Below, one piece after another: positions 35,686 to 45,024 of a stretch of DNA of 57,357 nt (position 1 is the stretch's first letter; each line of letters opens with the position of its first letter). The DNA lies in the NCBI GenBank assembly GCA_946401865.1, contig CAMIVO010000005.1, positions 1-57,357 of the forward strand, in the 5' to 3' direction. The notes beneath the pieces were generated by a model. The model worked only from the letters and a program-made list of their open reading frames with translations. It was not told the origin of the DNA and searched no databases. Source of the DNA: an uncultured Clostridia bacterium. Its GTDB lineage: Bacteria; Bacillota; Clostridia; TANB77; CAG-508. A program made the translations under genes and the position numbers.

Positions 35686-36936
35686 ATGCAAAAACCAGAA
35701 TTACTAGCCCCAGCAGGGTCATTTGAAAAAGCAAAAATAGCTTTTCTTTATGGTGCAGATGCAATATACTGTGGCACTGCAAGCTTATCATTAAGATCAA
35801 GAGCAGCAATAGATGATGAAGATTTATTTAAAACAATAGAATATGCACATTCACTAGGAAAAAAAGTATATGTAGCAATGAATATATATGCATTTGACAC
35901 AGACTATGAAGAAGTAATATCAATGTGTGAAAAATTAGAGCAAATAAAGCCAGATGGAATAATAGCTGCAGATCCAGGAGTAATAAATGCTATTCTAAAA
36001 TATGCACCATCAGTACCTGTAAATGTAAGCACACAGGCAAATCTTGTAAGTTTGGAATCATGTAAGTTTTGGTATAATCAAGGCTGTAAAAGAATGATAA
36101 TGGCAAGAGAACTAAGTAAAGATCAAATAAAATATATTATGGAAAATAAGCCAGAAGGAATGGAAATAGAAATATTTGTGCATGGCGCAATTTGTTTTTC
36201 ATATTCTGGAAGATGTTTCTTAAGTGATTTTTTATGTGGAAGATCTGCTAACTATGGTAGTTGTGCACAAAGTTGTAGATGGACATATGATGTGTATCTA
36301 GAAGAAAGAAATAATCCAGGAAATTTAATGCCAGTCGAAATGGATGAACATGGAACAAGTATACTTTCATCAAAAGACTTATGTTTAATAAACGAACTTC
36401 CAGAAATAATAGAAATGGGAGTAGATAGTTTAAAAATAGAAGGAAGACTTAAAACAGAGTATTATATAGCAAGTATAGTAAGTATATATAGGTCTGCAAT
36501 AGATGATTATTTTGAAAATCCTTCAAATTATAATTCTGCAAAATATTTAAAAGAAATAGAAAAAATAAAAACAAGAGGATTAACAACATTCTATTTTAAT
36601 GACAGAAATAACAAAGATATTCAAGAATATGAAGGTAAACAATATAATACAGATTATGAATTTGGTGGAAAAGTTGTAGACTATAATGAAGAAAAATCAA
36701 TAATAGAAATAAGAAATAAGTTATCTGTGGGAGACGAATTAGAACTACTAATACCAGGAAAATTAGAACCATTAAAATTTACAATTGAAAAATTATGGGA
36801 CATAGAGACAGATGAAGAAATTCAAACGGTAAATCCAGGTAAATTAGGACAACAAGTTAAGATGAAACTACCAATAAAAGCTGAAGAAAATTGGATTATT
36901 AGAAGAAAAAAATTCTCATTTAGTGACGGGGATTAA
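35686..36936 (+). CDS. trhP: Peptidase U32 family protein, TrhP-like tRNA uridine hydroxylase
   Basis: A 416-residue U32 protein. It opens PELLAPAGSFEKAKIAFLYGADAIY. It has the signature EIFVHGAICFSYSGRCFLS and iron-sulfur-type cysteines (CFSYSGRC..., GRSANYGSCAQSCRW). GVDSLKIEGRLK lies near the middle. Members such as TrhP/YrrN-O use prephenate and an Fe-S cluster to make 5-hydroxyuridine at tRNA position 34. The trmR gene upstream makes the next modification. Related members modify rRNA (RlhA), so the exact substrate is inferred from context. AGGAGAC precedes ATG. Confidence 0.88.
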   Translation: MQKPELLAPAGSFEKAKIAFLYGADAIYCGTASLSLRSRAAIDDEDLFKTIEYAHSLGKKVYVAMNIYAFDTDYEEVISMCEKLEQIKPDGIIAADPGVINAILKYAPSVPVNVSTQANLVSLESCKFWYNQGCKRMIMARELSKDQIKYIMENKPEGMEIEIFVHGAICFSYSGRCFLSDFLCGRSANYGSCAQSCRWTYDVYLEERNNPGNLMPVEMDEHGTSILSSKDLCLINELPEIIEMGVDSLKIEGRLKTEYYIASIVSIYRSAIDDYFENPSNYNSAKYLKEIEKIKTRGLTTFYFNDRNNKDIQEYEGKQYNTDYEFGGKVVDYNEEKSIIEIRNKLSVGDELELLIPGKLEPLKFTIEKLWDIETDEEIQTVNPGKLGQQVKMKLPIKAEENWIIRRKKFSFSDGD

Positions 36937-36985
36937 ATAGGAAAAAATAAAAATGTCTCATTTATTCCCCGTCACCAAATGAGAA
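36913..36985 (+). terminator. Long inverted repeat over the trhP stop codon
   Basis: Arms 36913-36939 and 36959-36985 (27 positions, three mismatches) include AGTGACGGGG and CCCCGTCAC. The left arm contains the last eight codons of trhP. An A-rich stretch, not a clear T run, follows, so termination may be weak. The ribosome binding site of the next gene is just outside. Confidence 0.7.
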
Positions 36986-37005
36986 AAAATTTAAGGAGAT
37001 TAATT

Positions 37006-37569
37006 ATGTACTATGAAAAATTAATGCCAATTTTATCAGATTTGGAAAGCAAAGATACAGAAATAGCAGGAGGAAGCGTGGTTGGAATGATACTCTCTAC
37101 AATTAATTCACTTATAATCTATATTTCCAATTTGAGTATTGGTAAAAAAAAATATGAAGATGTACAATATATTATTAAAGAGATTTTAAAAGAAGCAGAA
37201 GATCTAAAAATAAGGTCTTTAAAAGCAATAGATGAAGACAAAAAGATTTTACAGGAAATATTAAATGCGTATAAAACAAAAAAAGATGATGAACAAAAAT
37301 ATCAAGATGTAAGTAAAAAATCAGTAGAATTTTGTATGGATGTTTTAAATATTGCTAATGAGACTTTAATTTTAACGAAACAAATAGCTAAATATGGAAA
37401 TAAAATGCTTTCAAGCGATTTTGAGATTTGTAAATTATATAGCATTGCTTCAATAAAAGCTGCAATTGTTAATGTAGATATAAACTTAAAAGGAATATAT
37501 GATGAGGAATATAAAAACAGAATAAAAAAAGATTATATAAAAGTACTTGAGACAATAGAAAAAGAATAA
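37006..37569 (+). CDS. Cyclodeaminase/cyclohydrolase family protein (FchA-like)
   Basis: A 187-residue protein of the FTCD C-terminal / FchA family: IAGGSVVGMILSTINSL corresponds to the PAPGGGS helix, then YISNLSIGKKKYEDV, the family's most recognisable block (GKKKY at 46-50). In clostridia and acetogens FchA hydrolyses methenyl-tetrahydrofolate to formyl-tetrahydrofolate; the mammalian relative deaminates formimino-THF. folD lies two genes downstream, so a cyclohydrolase role fits. I chose ATG 37006 because TAAGGAGA precedes it; the longer frame starts inside the hairpin. The Pro and one Gly of the usual PGGGS are replaced. Confidence 0.78.
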   Translation: MYYEKLMPILSDLESKDTEIAGGSVVGMILSTINSLIIYISNLSIGKKKYEDVQYIIKEILKEAEDLKIRSLKAIDEDKKILQEILNAYKTKKDDEQKYQDVSKKSVEFCMDVLNIANETLILTKQIAKYGNKMLSSDFEICKLYSIASIKAAIVNVDINLKGIYDEEYKNRIKKDYIKVLETIEKE

Positions 37570-37588
37570 AATAAAGGTGTTTTTAATT

Positions 37589-38836
37589 ATGATAGATAAA
37601 GATACTTATTCAACCAAATTAGCTGAAGGATTGAACAAATTATATACAGACTCAGATTTATACTATTCATTTATTCAAGAGAATAAATATACTGATATAT
37701 TAAATATTAAAATAGAACTAGCAACTATTTTAAAATATTATATAGAATCTAGAGATGATAATTTTGATACAAATTTTTTTGAATTACAGGCAAAGAGAAA
37801 TACATTTTTTCATCAAAGTGGACCACTTTCTTTTTTAGAAAAATGTGAAGAGATACAAAAAATGGATATTAGCGAAGATGAAAAAAAGGAAAAGGTTCGT
37901 ATGTTAAGAAAATCTTTTCAAATGAAAAATAACGAAAATGCCGAAAATATTGGAGAAAAAGGTTTCATTTCACATTCATTTTATGGGAAAGAAGGAGAAT
38001 ACATTAGAAAATATGGCTTAAACTATATAAATTATCTTTCTAGAGATGAACAAAAAGAATATGTTCAAGCTAAACATGCATTAGTATGGTTAATCAATTT
38101 TTTTAATAATACAACATTAGAAAAAGATAATTCTTCTATAGTTTATTTATTTGAATCAAGTAATCAAAAAATGAAAAAAGAAGTATCAAAAATCTTTTTT
38201 ACAACTCCTGGAGATACCACTTTTTTTTATACTATTGCACATACACCTGCTATTTTATATGAAGGACCATTAAGAGAATATTATAGAGAATTGGATTTCA
38301 CACAAGTCAAAGCAAAGAAAGAGCAAATTAAACAAATATTGCTAAATAGAGTAAAATTGATATCAATAAAAAGAAAAAATGAAAAAGCGAAAAATGAAGA
38401 ACAAAAAAAACGTATTGATTTCCTGGAAGAAATGGCTATAAAATATGTGAATATAGTAGTAGATTTCTATTGTTCAGGGTTACCTGGATTTGCTTTAATT
38501 CGAATTGAAGATATTAGAAATTCTAAAATAAAGTTCGGAACAGGAGATATTAAGGATGCTTCTGATATAAAATATAGTTTTGATCAATTAATAGATGAAA
38601 GAAAAAAACAAGTATGTAGATTATATAATAGAGAAGATATAACTATTACAAATATGTATTTACAATATTTTTTTTCAGATGACTTTTGTTTACCAACCAC
38701 TTCATTGTTAGAAAATTTTTGCGCAAAGTCAGAAGATTTAGATAAAATACCAACTTATTGTGTTTCGTGTTTAGATGAATTTGATATAATGAAAATAATT
38801 GAACAGATCAAGGAAATGGATAGATGGGCAAGGTAA
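37589..38836 (+). CDS. Unknown protein between the fchA-like gene and folD
   Basis: A 415-residue protein not recognised. The middle has EKGFISHSFYGKEGEYIRKY (123-142), then TTPGDTTFFYTIAHTPAILY and GSGLPGF-like CSGLPGFALIRIED. It has no signal peptide or membrane segment. ATG 37589 is used because AAAGGTG precedes it, four codons inside the longest frame. It is close behind the fchA-like gene and 26 bases before folD, so it is in the same operon. An ADP-ribosyltransferase-like fold crossed my mind from the FISHSFYG...YGL spacing, but no catalytic set is convincing. Confidence 0.68.
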   Translation: MIDKDTYSTKLAEGLNKLYTDSDLYYSFIQENKYTDILNIKIELATILKYYIESRDDNFDTNFFELQAKRNTFFHQSGPLSFLEKCEEIQKMDISEDEKKEKVRMLRKSFQMKNNENAENIGEKGFISHSFYGKEGEYIRKYGLNYINYLSRDEQKEYVQAKHALVWLINFFNNTTLEKDNSSIVYLFESSNQKMKKEVSKIFFTTPGDTTFFYTIAHTPAILYEGPLREYYRELDFTQVKAKKEQIKQILLNRVKLISIKRKNEKAKNEEQKKRIDFLEEMAIKYVNIVVDFYCSGLPGFALIRIEDIRNSKIKFGTGDIKDASDIKYSFDQLIDERKKQVCRLYNREDITITNMYLQYFFSDDFCLPTTSLLENFCAKSEDLDKIPTYCVSCLDEFDIMKIIEQIKEMDRWAR

Positions 38837-38862
38837 ATAATAAGTGAGGAGGCTTATTAAAT

Positions 38863-39681
38863 ATGGAATTATTATTAGATGGAAAAAAAGTAAGTGAAAA
38901 TATAAAAAGTAAATTTGAAGAAAAAATAAGTAAACTAACAAAACAGCCTAAAATAGCAGTGTTATCATTAAATCCTAATGATTCAAATTTAACATATATT
39001 AAAAGAATAGAAAAGAACTGTGAAAAATATAAAATAGGATTTGTTTTAAAGATAACCAAAACTGAACAAGAATTTATAACAGAATTAAATAAAGCAAAAG
39101 AGAGCAAAGAAATTACAGGAATTATGTGCCAACAGCCACTTCCAAGAAGTTTATTTAATGAGATAAATACAATACCACTTGAAAAAGACATAGAAGGAAT
39201 TACACATGAAAGCTTAGGTAAGGTTTTTGTAGGTGAAAAAAACATAAATATTCCATGTACAAGTAAGGCTGTAATGGAGGTTTTAGATTATTACAATATT
39301 GATTTAACAGGTAAAAATGTTGTAGTTGTAGGAAGGAGTAATATAGTTGGAAAACCACTTATACCACAATTCCTAGAAAAAAATGCGACAGTTACAGTTT
39401 GCCATTCAAAAACCAAGAATATAGAAACTATTTTACAAATGGCTGATATAATTGTTATGGCTATTGGAAAAGCCAAATTCTTAAAAAAAGAAATGATAAA
39501 AGAAGGAGCAATTATTATAGATGTTGGTATAAATTTTGAAGACGGAAAAATGTGTGGAGATGTTGATTTTGAAGATGTCAAAGACAAAGTTTATGCTATT
39601 ACTCCAGTTCCAGGTGGAATAGGAGTTGTCACTAATGCATTGCTAATGGACAACATAATAAATTCAGCAGTTCAAAAATAA
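38863..39681 (+). CDS. folD: Methylenetetrahydrofolate dehydrogenase FolD, divergent
   Basis: A 272-residue FolD. The nucleotide-binding half has VVVGRSNIVGKPL and PVPGGIGVVTNALLMDN. MCQQPLP matches the QLPLP substrate loop. FolD normally has Y-x3-K-x-K with the Lys essential for the cyclohydrolase step. Here the stretch is TYIKRIEKNCE: Tyr45 is kept but the Lys position is Ile49. The neighbouring signature PCTPxG is PCTSKA. So the dehydrogenase part looks usable, while the cyclohydrolase activity may be lost. An FchA-like gene in the same operon could supply that step. GAGGAGG precedes ATG. Confidence 0.9.
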   Translation: MELLLDGKKVSENIKSKFEEKISKLTKQPKIAVLSLNPNDSNLTYIKRIEKNCEKYKIGFVLKITKTEQEFITELNKAKESKEITGIMCQQPLPRSLFNEINTIPLEKDIEGITHESLGKVFVGEKNINIPCTSKAVMEVLDYYNIDLTGKNVVVVGRSNIVGKPLIPQFLEKNATVTVCHSKTKNIETILQMADIIVMAIGKAKFLKKEMIKEGAIIIDVGINFEDGKMCGDVDFEDVKDKVYAITPVPGGIGVVTNALLMDNIINSAVQK

Positions 39682-39772
39682 ATAAAATTATTTTGTTAAA
39701 TTTTTTGGAAATAAAAGGCAAAAACAGCTGAAATTCACATAATATTGCGGAAAAATTGATTTTTAGAAAATT

Positions 39773-39801
39773 TTGACTTTTTCGGAAATTTGTAGTATAA
39801 T
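39773..39801 (+). promoter_or_regulatory. Consensus promoter of carD
   Basis: TTGACT, 17 bases, TATAAT, followed by a 5' leader of about 60 bases. Confidence 0.85.
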
Positions 39802-39867
39802 AGAATTGTTGATGACATTCAAAGAAGAAATTGTTTATTAACATAAAATATTGGAAGGAGAATGCAT

Positions 39868-40452
39868 ATGTTTAATATAGGAGACAAAATTGTATATCCA
39901 ATGCACGGAGCTGGAACAATTGATTCAATAGAGGAAAAAGATATTTTAGGAGAAAAACTATCTTACTACATACTTAGAATGCCAGGAGAAGTTAAAGTTA
40001 TGGTGCCAATCAAGAACGCAGAACAGATAGGGGTAAGATCAATAATAGACAAAGGTTCAGCAGACAAAGTATTTAAAATACTAGAGCAAGATGAAACTGA
40101 AATGAACAAAAACTGGAATAAAAGATATAGAGATAACATGGATAAACTTAAAAGTGGAGATATATATGAAATTGCAGATGTTGTTCGAAATTTAAGTTTC
40201 AAGAAAAAAGAAAAAGGTCTTTCAACAGGCGAAAACAAAATGTTAACAAATGCTAAACAAATTTTAGTAAGCGAATTGGTTTTAGCTGAACATTCAAATG
40301 AAGATGAAATCTCAGAAATGGTTGATAACAAAATTAATAATTCTTTTATGACATTTAGAACAGGAGACACAATTAAAGAAAACATAGTAAATAAATTTAT
40401 TCCATTTAATGGAACTGGAGCAAATGATGCTACAGGTACAGAAAATACATAA
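39868..40452 (+). CDS. CarD/CdnL family RNA polymerase-binding regulator
   Basis: A 194-residue protein. The N-terminal Tudor-like polymerase interaction domain (FNIGDKIVYPMHGAGTIDSI, residues 1-70) matches the CarD/Mfd RID family. A helical DNA-binding C-terminal domain follows (LKSGDIYEIADVVRNLSF, KMLTNAKQILVSELVLAE). CarD stabilises open promoter complexes, typically at rRNA promoters. Two ATGs lie six bases apart; the second is used because GGAAGGAG would sit only two bases from the first. It has its own strong promoter. Confidence 0.9.
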   Translation: MFNIGDKIVYPMHGAGTIDSIEEKDILGEKLSYYILRMPGEVKVMVPIKNAEQIGVRSIIDKGSADKVFKILEQDETEMNKNWNKRYRDNMDKLKSGDIYEIADVVRNLSFKKKEKGLSTGENKMLTNAKQILVSELVLAEHSNEDEISEMVDNKINNSFMTFRTGDTIKENIVNKFIPFNGTGANDATGTENT

Positions 40453-40483
40453 TGTTAATAATATAAAAATGAATAATATAAAA

Positions 40484-40519
40484 AAAATACACCAAAATAT
40501 AATTGAGGTGTATTTTTTA
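40484..40519 (+). terminator. Terminator of carD whose 3' arm carries the next ribosome binding site
   Basis: AAAATACACC and GGTGTATTTT pair around a 13-base loop and end in a T run. GAGGTG (40505-40510), the ribosome binding site of the bofC-like gene, is partly in the 3' arm and the ATG overlaps the end of the T run. Confidence 0.75.
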
Positions 40520-40944
40520 TGTGGAAAAAAATTTTAATATCATTAGCATTGATGATAATATCAATTATTGGAATAGGGCTAATTTATGGAAATCGTATAG
40601 AAAAAGACAACAAAGAAAATATAGTAAAAAATGAAACAAACTTATCTAATGAATATGTAACAGATGATTGTGTAAATGAATGGAAAGATTATAGTTTAGT
40701 AGTTCAAGAAGAAATAAGACAAGCAAGTCAAAACTTAAATGATGAAAACAGAATATATATAGTAAGAGCAGAAGAAAATTATTTAAAAGTGTATTATTTA
40801 AATAACAAAAATGAAGAAATATTATATAGAGTAACAGATATTTCTACACAATATTTGGAAAAAGAAGATGTTGAAAAATTAATTATAGGAGTTGAAGTAA
40901 AAGGTTTGCAAGAATTAAATCAATTGTTGGAAGATTTTGAATAA
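40519..40944 (+). CDS. BofC-like membrane-anchored protein
   Basis: The 141-residue protein has one N-terminal membrane helix (ILISLALMIISIIGIGLIYG) and an extracytoplasmic C-terminal half. The latter resembles the BofC C-terminal domain: a VRAEENYLKVYYL strand, TDISTQYLEKEDVEKL, and an end motif VKGLQELNQLLEDFE. BofC-type proteins act in forespore intercompartmental signalling (SpoIVB inhibition) in Bacillus. In clostridia the domain occurs in otherwise unstudied proteins, so the role is uncertain. priA follows about 80 bases on. Confidence 0.68.
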   Translation: MWKKILISLALMIISIIGIGLIYGNRIEKDNKENIVKNETNLSNEYVTDDCVNEWKDYSLVVQEEIRQASQNLNDENRIYIVRAEENYLKVYYLNNKNEEILYRVTDISTQYLEKEDVEKLIIGVEVKGLQELNQLLEDFE

Positions 40945-41021
40945 TTGCCACAGGTACCGGAGATTTTTGGCAACATTGCAAATGTTTTGGAAATATGATA
41001 TAAATATCACAGGTGAAAAAA

Positions 41022-43245
41022 ATGATAGCAGAAGTTATAATAGATAGTAGAGCAAAGAAACTTAATAGAAAATTTGATTATGAAATCCCTAAAAATTTAG
41101 AGGATATAATTTTTGTGGGAAGTAGAGTATTAGTTCCTTTTGCAAATTTTAAAACTCTGGAACAAGGATATGTAATAAAAATAAAAGAAACAACAAATTA
41201 TGAAGTAAAACAAATTGCAGGTTTAGAGGAGAATTTATCTAAAGATAAAATAGATTTAGCTAGATGGATGGCAAGAAAATATTTTACAAATGTATCTGAA
41301 TGCATAAAGTTAATGCTTACTCCAGGAACAAAATCTAAAGACACAGAAAAAAGAATAAAAGATAGAACAATAAATTTTGTATATTTTAATATTCCATATG
41401 AAGAAATTGATTTAGAAAAAATTAGAGGAGAAAAGCAAAAAAAACTTATACAATTTTTAAAGAAAAATGAAGGACTTACAATTACAGAAATTGAAAGTAT
41501 TACAGAAATTTCAAGAGCAACTGTAAATTCTCTTATAGAAAAGAATATTTTGAAAATAGAAAATAAAAAAGTAGATAGAAACCCATTGATAAATAAAGAT
41601 GTAGAAAAACAAAACAAATTAGAACTAACAAATGAGCAAAAAATGGCATATTCTGCAGTTGAAAAGGCAATAGATGAAAACAGATTCGAAGAATTTTTGT
41701 TATATGGTGTTACAGGTTCAGGAAAAACGGAAGTTTATTTACAATTAATAGAAAAAATAATAAAACAAAATAAATCAGCAATTATGCTTGTTCCAGAAAT
41801 ATCTTTAACTCCTCAAATGATAGATAGATTTATAAGTAGATTTTCAAAAGAACAAGTTGCTGTATTACATAGTAAACTTTCTATGGGAGAAAGACATGAT
41901 GAATGGGAAAGAATAAAAAACGAAGAAGCGAAAGTTGTAATAGGAGCTAGATCTGCTATTTTTGCTCCATTTGATGATTTAGGGTTAATAATAATTGATG
42001 AAGAGCATGATTCATCATATAAATCTGAAGTAGCTCCAAGGTATTCTGCAAAAGAAGTTGCAAATTATATTGCACAAAACAAGAAGATACCACTTATATT
42101 AGGTAGTGCAACACCAGATTTAAATACATTTTATAAATCTGAGAATAATGAAATAACCAAATTAACACTGACTAAAAGAGCCAACAAATCAAATTTACCA
42201 GATGTAAAAATTGTAGATTTAAAACAGGAACTTGCTGTTGGAAATAAATCTATGATAAGCAATTTATTATATGAAGAGATAGAAAAAAATTTAAAAGATA
42301 AAAGACAAACAATTTTATTTTTAAACAGAAGAGGATATTCAACTTTTATTATGTGCAGAGACTGTGGATATACTGTTAAGTGCCCAAATTGCAATATAAC
42401 TCTTACATATCATAAAAGTCAAAATGTTTTAAAATGCCATTATTGTGGTCATATAGAAAGACCTGTAACAATATGCCCAAATTGTAACAGCACAAAAATT
42501 AGATATTTTGGAACTGGAACACAAAAATTGGAACAGGAAATAAATAAATTATTTCCTAATGCTTCAACAATACGAATGGATATAGATACGGTAACTAAAA
42601 AAAATTCACATGAGAACATTTTAAATAAATTTAAAAATGAAAACATAGACATTTTAATAGGAACTCAAATGGTGGTAAAAGGACATCATTTTCCAAATGT
42701 AACTTTAGTAGGTGTTATTGCTGCAGATGGGAGTTTAAACCAAGATGATTTTAGAGCAAATGAAAAAACTTTTCAAATATTAACACAAGTTGCTCGGAAG
42801 AGCTGGAAGGGAAAATTTATCTGGAAAAGTTATAATTCAAACATATAACCCAAATAACTTCGCAATTGAATGCTCAAAAGAACAAAATTATGATTTATTC
42901 TATAACACAGAAATAAACTTGAGAAAACAGTTGAAATATCCGCCATTTTGCGATATAATAGTAATTGGTATTTCAGGAGAAAATGAAAAAGAAATAATAA
43001 GTTCAAGTAACTATATTTATAATTTATTAAATAAAAATCTTGAAAAATATCAAATAAAGGTATTTCATGCAATGCCAGCTCCAATAGATAGAATTCAAAA
43101 TAAATTAAGATGGAGAATAATAGCTAAAGGAAATGTTACAAAAGATGTTACAATTATAATTAATAAATGTTTACAAAATATTTATGAAAAAAATTTAAAA
43201 TATACTAATATATATGTAGATATTAATCCAAACAATATGATATAG
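41022..43245 (+). pseudogene. priA: Primosomal helicase PriA, broken by a single extra C
   Basis: Two frames make one PriA. The first reads to TAA 42848 and the second to 43245. Removing C42795 joins ...QILTQVA to GRAGRENLSGKVIIQTYNP, the conserved helicase motif VI. The joined product is about 740 residues. Visible are the N-terminal DNA-binding part, GVTGSGKTEVYL (P-loop), DEEHDSSYK, and all eight zinc-binding cysteines (CRDCGYTVKCPNCN, CHYCGH, CPNCNS). PriA restarts collapsed replication forks and is nearly essential, so an intact gene is expected. ATG 41022 follows AGGTG; def follows nine bases after the stop. A sequence error is the simplest explanation. Confidence 0.9.
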
Positions 43246-43254
43246 GAGGTAGTC

Positions 43255-43740
43255 ATGGCACTAAGAACAATAAGAGAGCAAGAAGATGAAATATTAAGAA
43301 AAAAATCAAGAGAAGTTAATGTAGAAGATATTACTTTAGAAAAAAATCAAGCATTAATTGAAGATATGTTAGAAACAATGTACAGGTATAATGGTGTAGG
43401 ACTAGCAGCTGTGCAAGTTGGGGTATTAAAACAAATAATTGTAATAGATGTAGAAGATGGAAATGGTCCATATATATTTATTAATCCTAAAATCACAAAA
43501 ACTAAAGGAGAAAAAGAATGTGATGAAGGTTGTCTTAGTTTTCCAAACGAATTTGGAAAAGTAGTAAGACCTACAGAAGTACATGTTGAATTTTATGATA
43601 GAAATGCAAAATTTACTAAATTAAAAGCAAAAGACTTATTAGCACAAGCAATAAGCCATGAGGTAGATCACCTAAATGGTGTACTTTTTACAGATAAAGT
43701 TATACCAGGAACTTTAGAATATGTGGAACCTAAAAATTAA
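43255..43740 (+). CDS. def: Peptide deformylase
   Basis: A 161-residue enzyme removing the N-formyl group from new proteins. All three motifs are present: GVGLAAVQVG, EGCLSFP (Cys93) and QAISHEVDHLNG (His135, Glu136, His139), which bind the metal. ATAGGAGGT precedes ATG. The order priA-def-fmt is the common Firmicute arrangement. Confidence 0.97.
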   Translation: MALRTIREQEDEILRKKSREVNVEDITLEKNQALIEDMLETMYRYNGVGLAAVQVGVLKQIIVIDVEDGNGPYIFINPKITKTKGEKECDEGCLSFPNEFGKVVRPTEVHVEFYDRNAKFTKLKAKDLLAQAISHEVDHLNGVLFTDKVIPGTLEYVEPKN

Positions 43741-43761
43741 AAAATTATAAAATTAGAAATA

Positions 43762-43789
43762 GACCTTATAAATATATATTTATAAGGTC
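43762..43789 (+). terminator. Hairpin between def and fmt
   Basis: GACCTTATAAA and TTTATAAGGTC form an eleven-pair stem with a six-base loop. There is no T run after it, so it may be a processing or attenuation hairpin, not a full terminator. Confidence 0.5.
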
Positions 43790-43822
43790 AGATTAAAATT
43801 ATATAGAAAGGAATCTAGATTT

Positions 43823-44779
43823 ATGAAAATTATATTCATGGGAACACCAGATTTTGCTGCAACTTCATTAGAGGCACTAATAAATTCAAATTATAATATA
43901 GAAGCTGTTGTTACAAATACAGACAAGCCAAAAGGAAGAGGAATGAAAATGCTATATACACCGGTAAAAGAAGTGGCACTTAGCAAAGACATTCCTATTT
44001 TTCAACCTGAAAAGGTAAGAAATAATACTGAATTTATAAATAAAATAAAAGAAATTAATCCAGATGTTATTTGTGTTGTAGCATATGGAAAAATATTACC
44101 AAAAGAGATTTTAGATATCCCAAAATACGGTTGTATTAATGTTCATGCATCATTACTTCCAAAATATAGAGGAGCAGCACCTATTCAATGGGCAATACTT
44201 AATGGAGATAAAGAAACTGGTGTTACTACAATGTATATGGATGTTGGTATGGATACGGGAGATATGATTTTAACCCAAAAAGTTCAGATTGGCGAAAATG
44301 AAACTACAGGTGAATTGTGGAATAGATTATCTAAAATTGGAGCTAATCTTTTAGTAGAAACATTAAAACAAATAGAACAGGGAATAGCACCTAGAATTCC
44401 ACAAGGAAATGATTATACAATGGCTCCAATGTTAGAAAAAGAAATGTCAAAAATTGATTGGGAAAATAAAACAGCAGAAGAAATAAAAAACTTAGTAAGA
44501 GGGTTAAATCCAATTATGGGAGCTTATACATATTTAAATGGGAAAAAAATAAAATTTTGGAAAGTTGAAGTTTCAGAAAATATTGGATATGATGAAAATA
44601 ATATTAAAATTTTAAAAAATGGAACAGTTTTAATTTCTGATCCAAAGGATGGAATTTATATAAAAACTAAAAAAGGTATTTTACATGTTTTAGAAATACA
44701 AGGAGAAAATGCTAAAAAGATGCCAATTCAAGACTTTTTAAGAGGAAATAAAATAAATGAATTTCAAATATTTGAATAA
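43823..44779 (+). CDS. fmt: Methionyl-tRNA formyltransferase
   Basis: A 318-residue enzyme formylating initiator Met-tRNA with formyl-THF. IIFMGTPDFAATSLEAL opens the Rossmann fold. NVHASLLPKYRGAAPIQWAI contains the catalytic Asn, His and the SLLPKYRG loop. TTMYMDVGMDTGDMIL follows. The C-terminal OB-like domain begins about residue 205. Full length; AGAAAGGAA precedes ATG. With def and the initiator tRNA it completes the formyl-Met cycle inside this window. Confidence 0.97.
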   Translation: MKIIFMGTPDFAATSLEALINSNYNIEAVVTNTDKPKGRGMKMLYTPVKEVALSKDIPIFQPEKVRNNTEFINKIKEINPDVICVVAYGKILPKEILDIPKYGCINVHASLLPKYRGAAPIQWAILNGDKETGVTTMYMDVGMDTGDMILTQKVQIGENETTGELWNRLSKIGANLLVETLKQIEQGIAPRIPQGNDYTMAPMLEKEMSKIDWENKTAEEIKNLVRGLNPIMGAYTYLNGKKIKFWKVEVSENIGYDENNIKILKNGTVLISDPKDGIYIKTKKGILHVLEIQGENAKKMPIQDFLRGNKINEFQIFE

Positions 44780-44934
44780 TGTAAAAGCTAGAGCAAGTTA
44801 TAGTTTAGTAAATAAATAATTTTGCTATTCCTAAGGAATTTAAGGCTTTTAAGAAAATTAAAAATTTTTATAAATTTATAATTAATAAACATAAAAACTT
44901 TTTTGAAAAAAATTTTTTTATTTATAAAAATACC

Positions 44935-45024
44935 TGTGGATAACTTTAAAAAACAATAACCTTAAAACTACATATTTATAGTTATTCACAGAGTTATCCA
45001 CAATATCCACATAACTGTGAATAA
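44935..45024. other. Cluster of DnaA-box-like sequences in a 520-base gap
   Basis: Five 9-mers match or nearly match the DnaA box: TGTGGATAA (44935, reverse strand, perfect), TTATTCACA (44982), TTATCCACA (44994, perfect), ATATCCACA (45003) and TGTGAATAA (45016, reverse). The last four fall within 43 bases. The rest of the gap between fmt and the rhodanese gene is very AT-rich, and I see no gene in it. dnaA and dnaN are not near, so this is more likely a DnaA-binding regulatory or titration site than the origin. Confidence 0.6.

Noticed and set aside
37711-38030. ADP-ribosyltransferase domain in the unknown protein before folD
   Set aside because: The His/Gly spacing is suggestive but no Arg/Ser-Thr-Ser/Glu or His/Tyr/Glu triad can be traced.
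44935-45024. Calling the DnaA-box cluster the replication origin
   Set aside because: dnaA, dnaN, rpmH, gyrB or parAB are not nearby and strand bias does not switch here.
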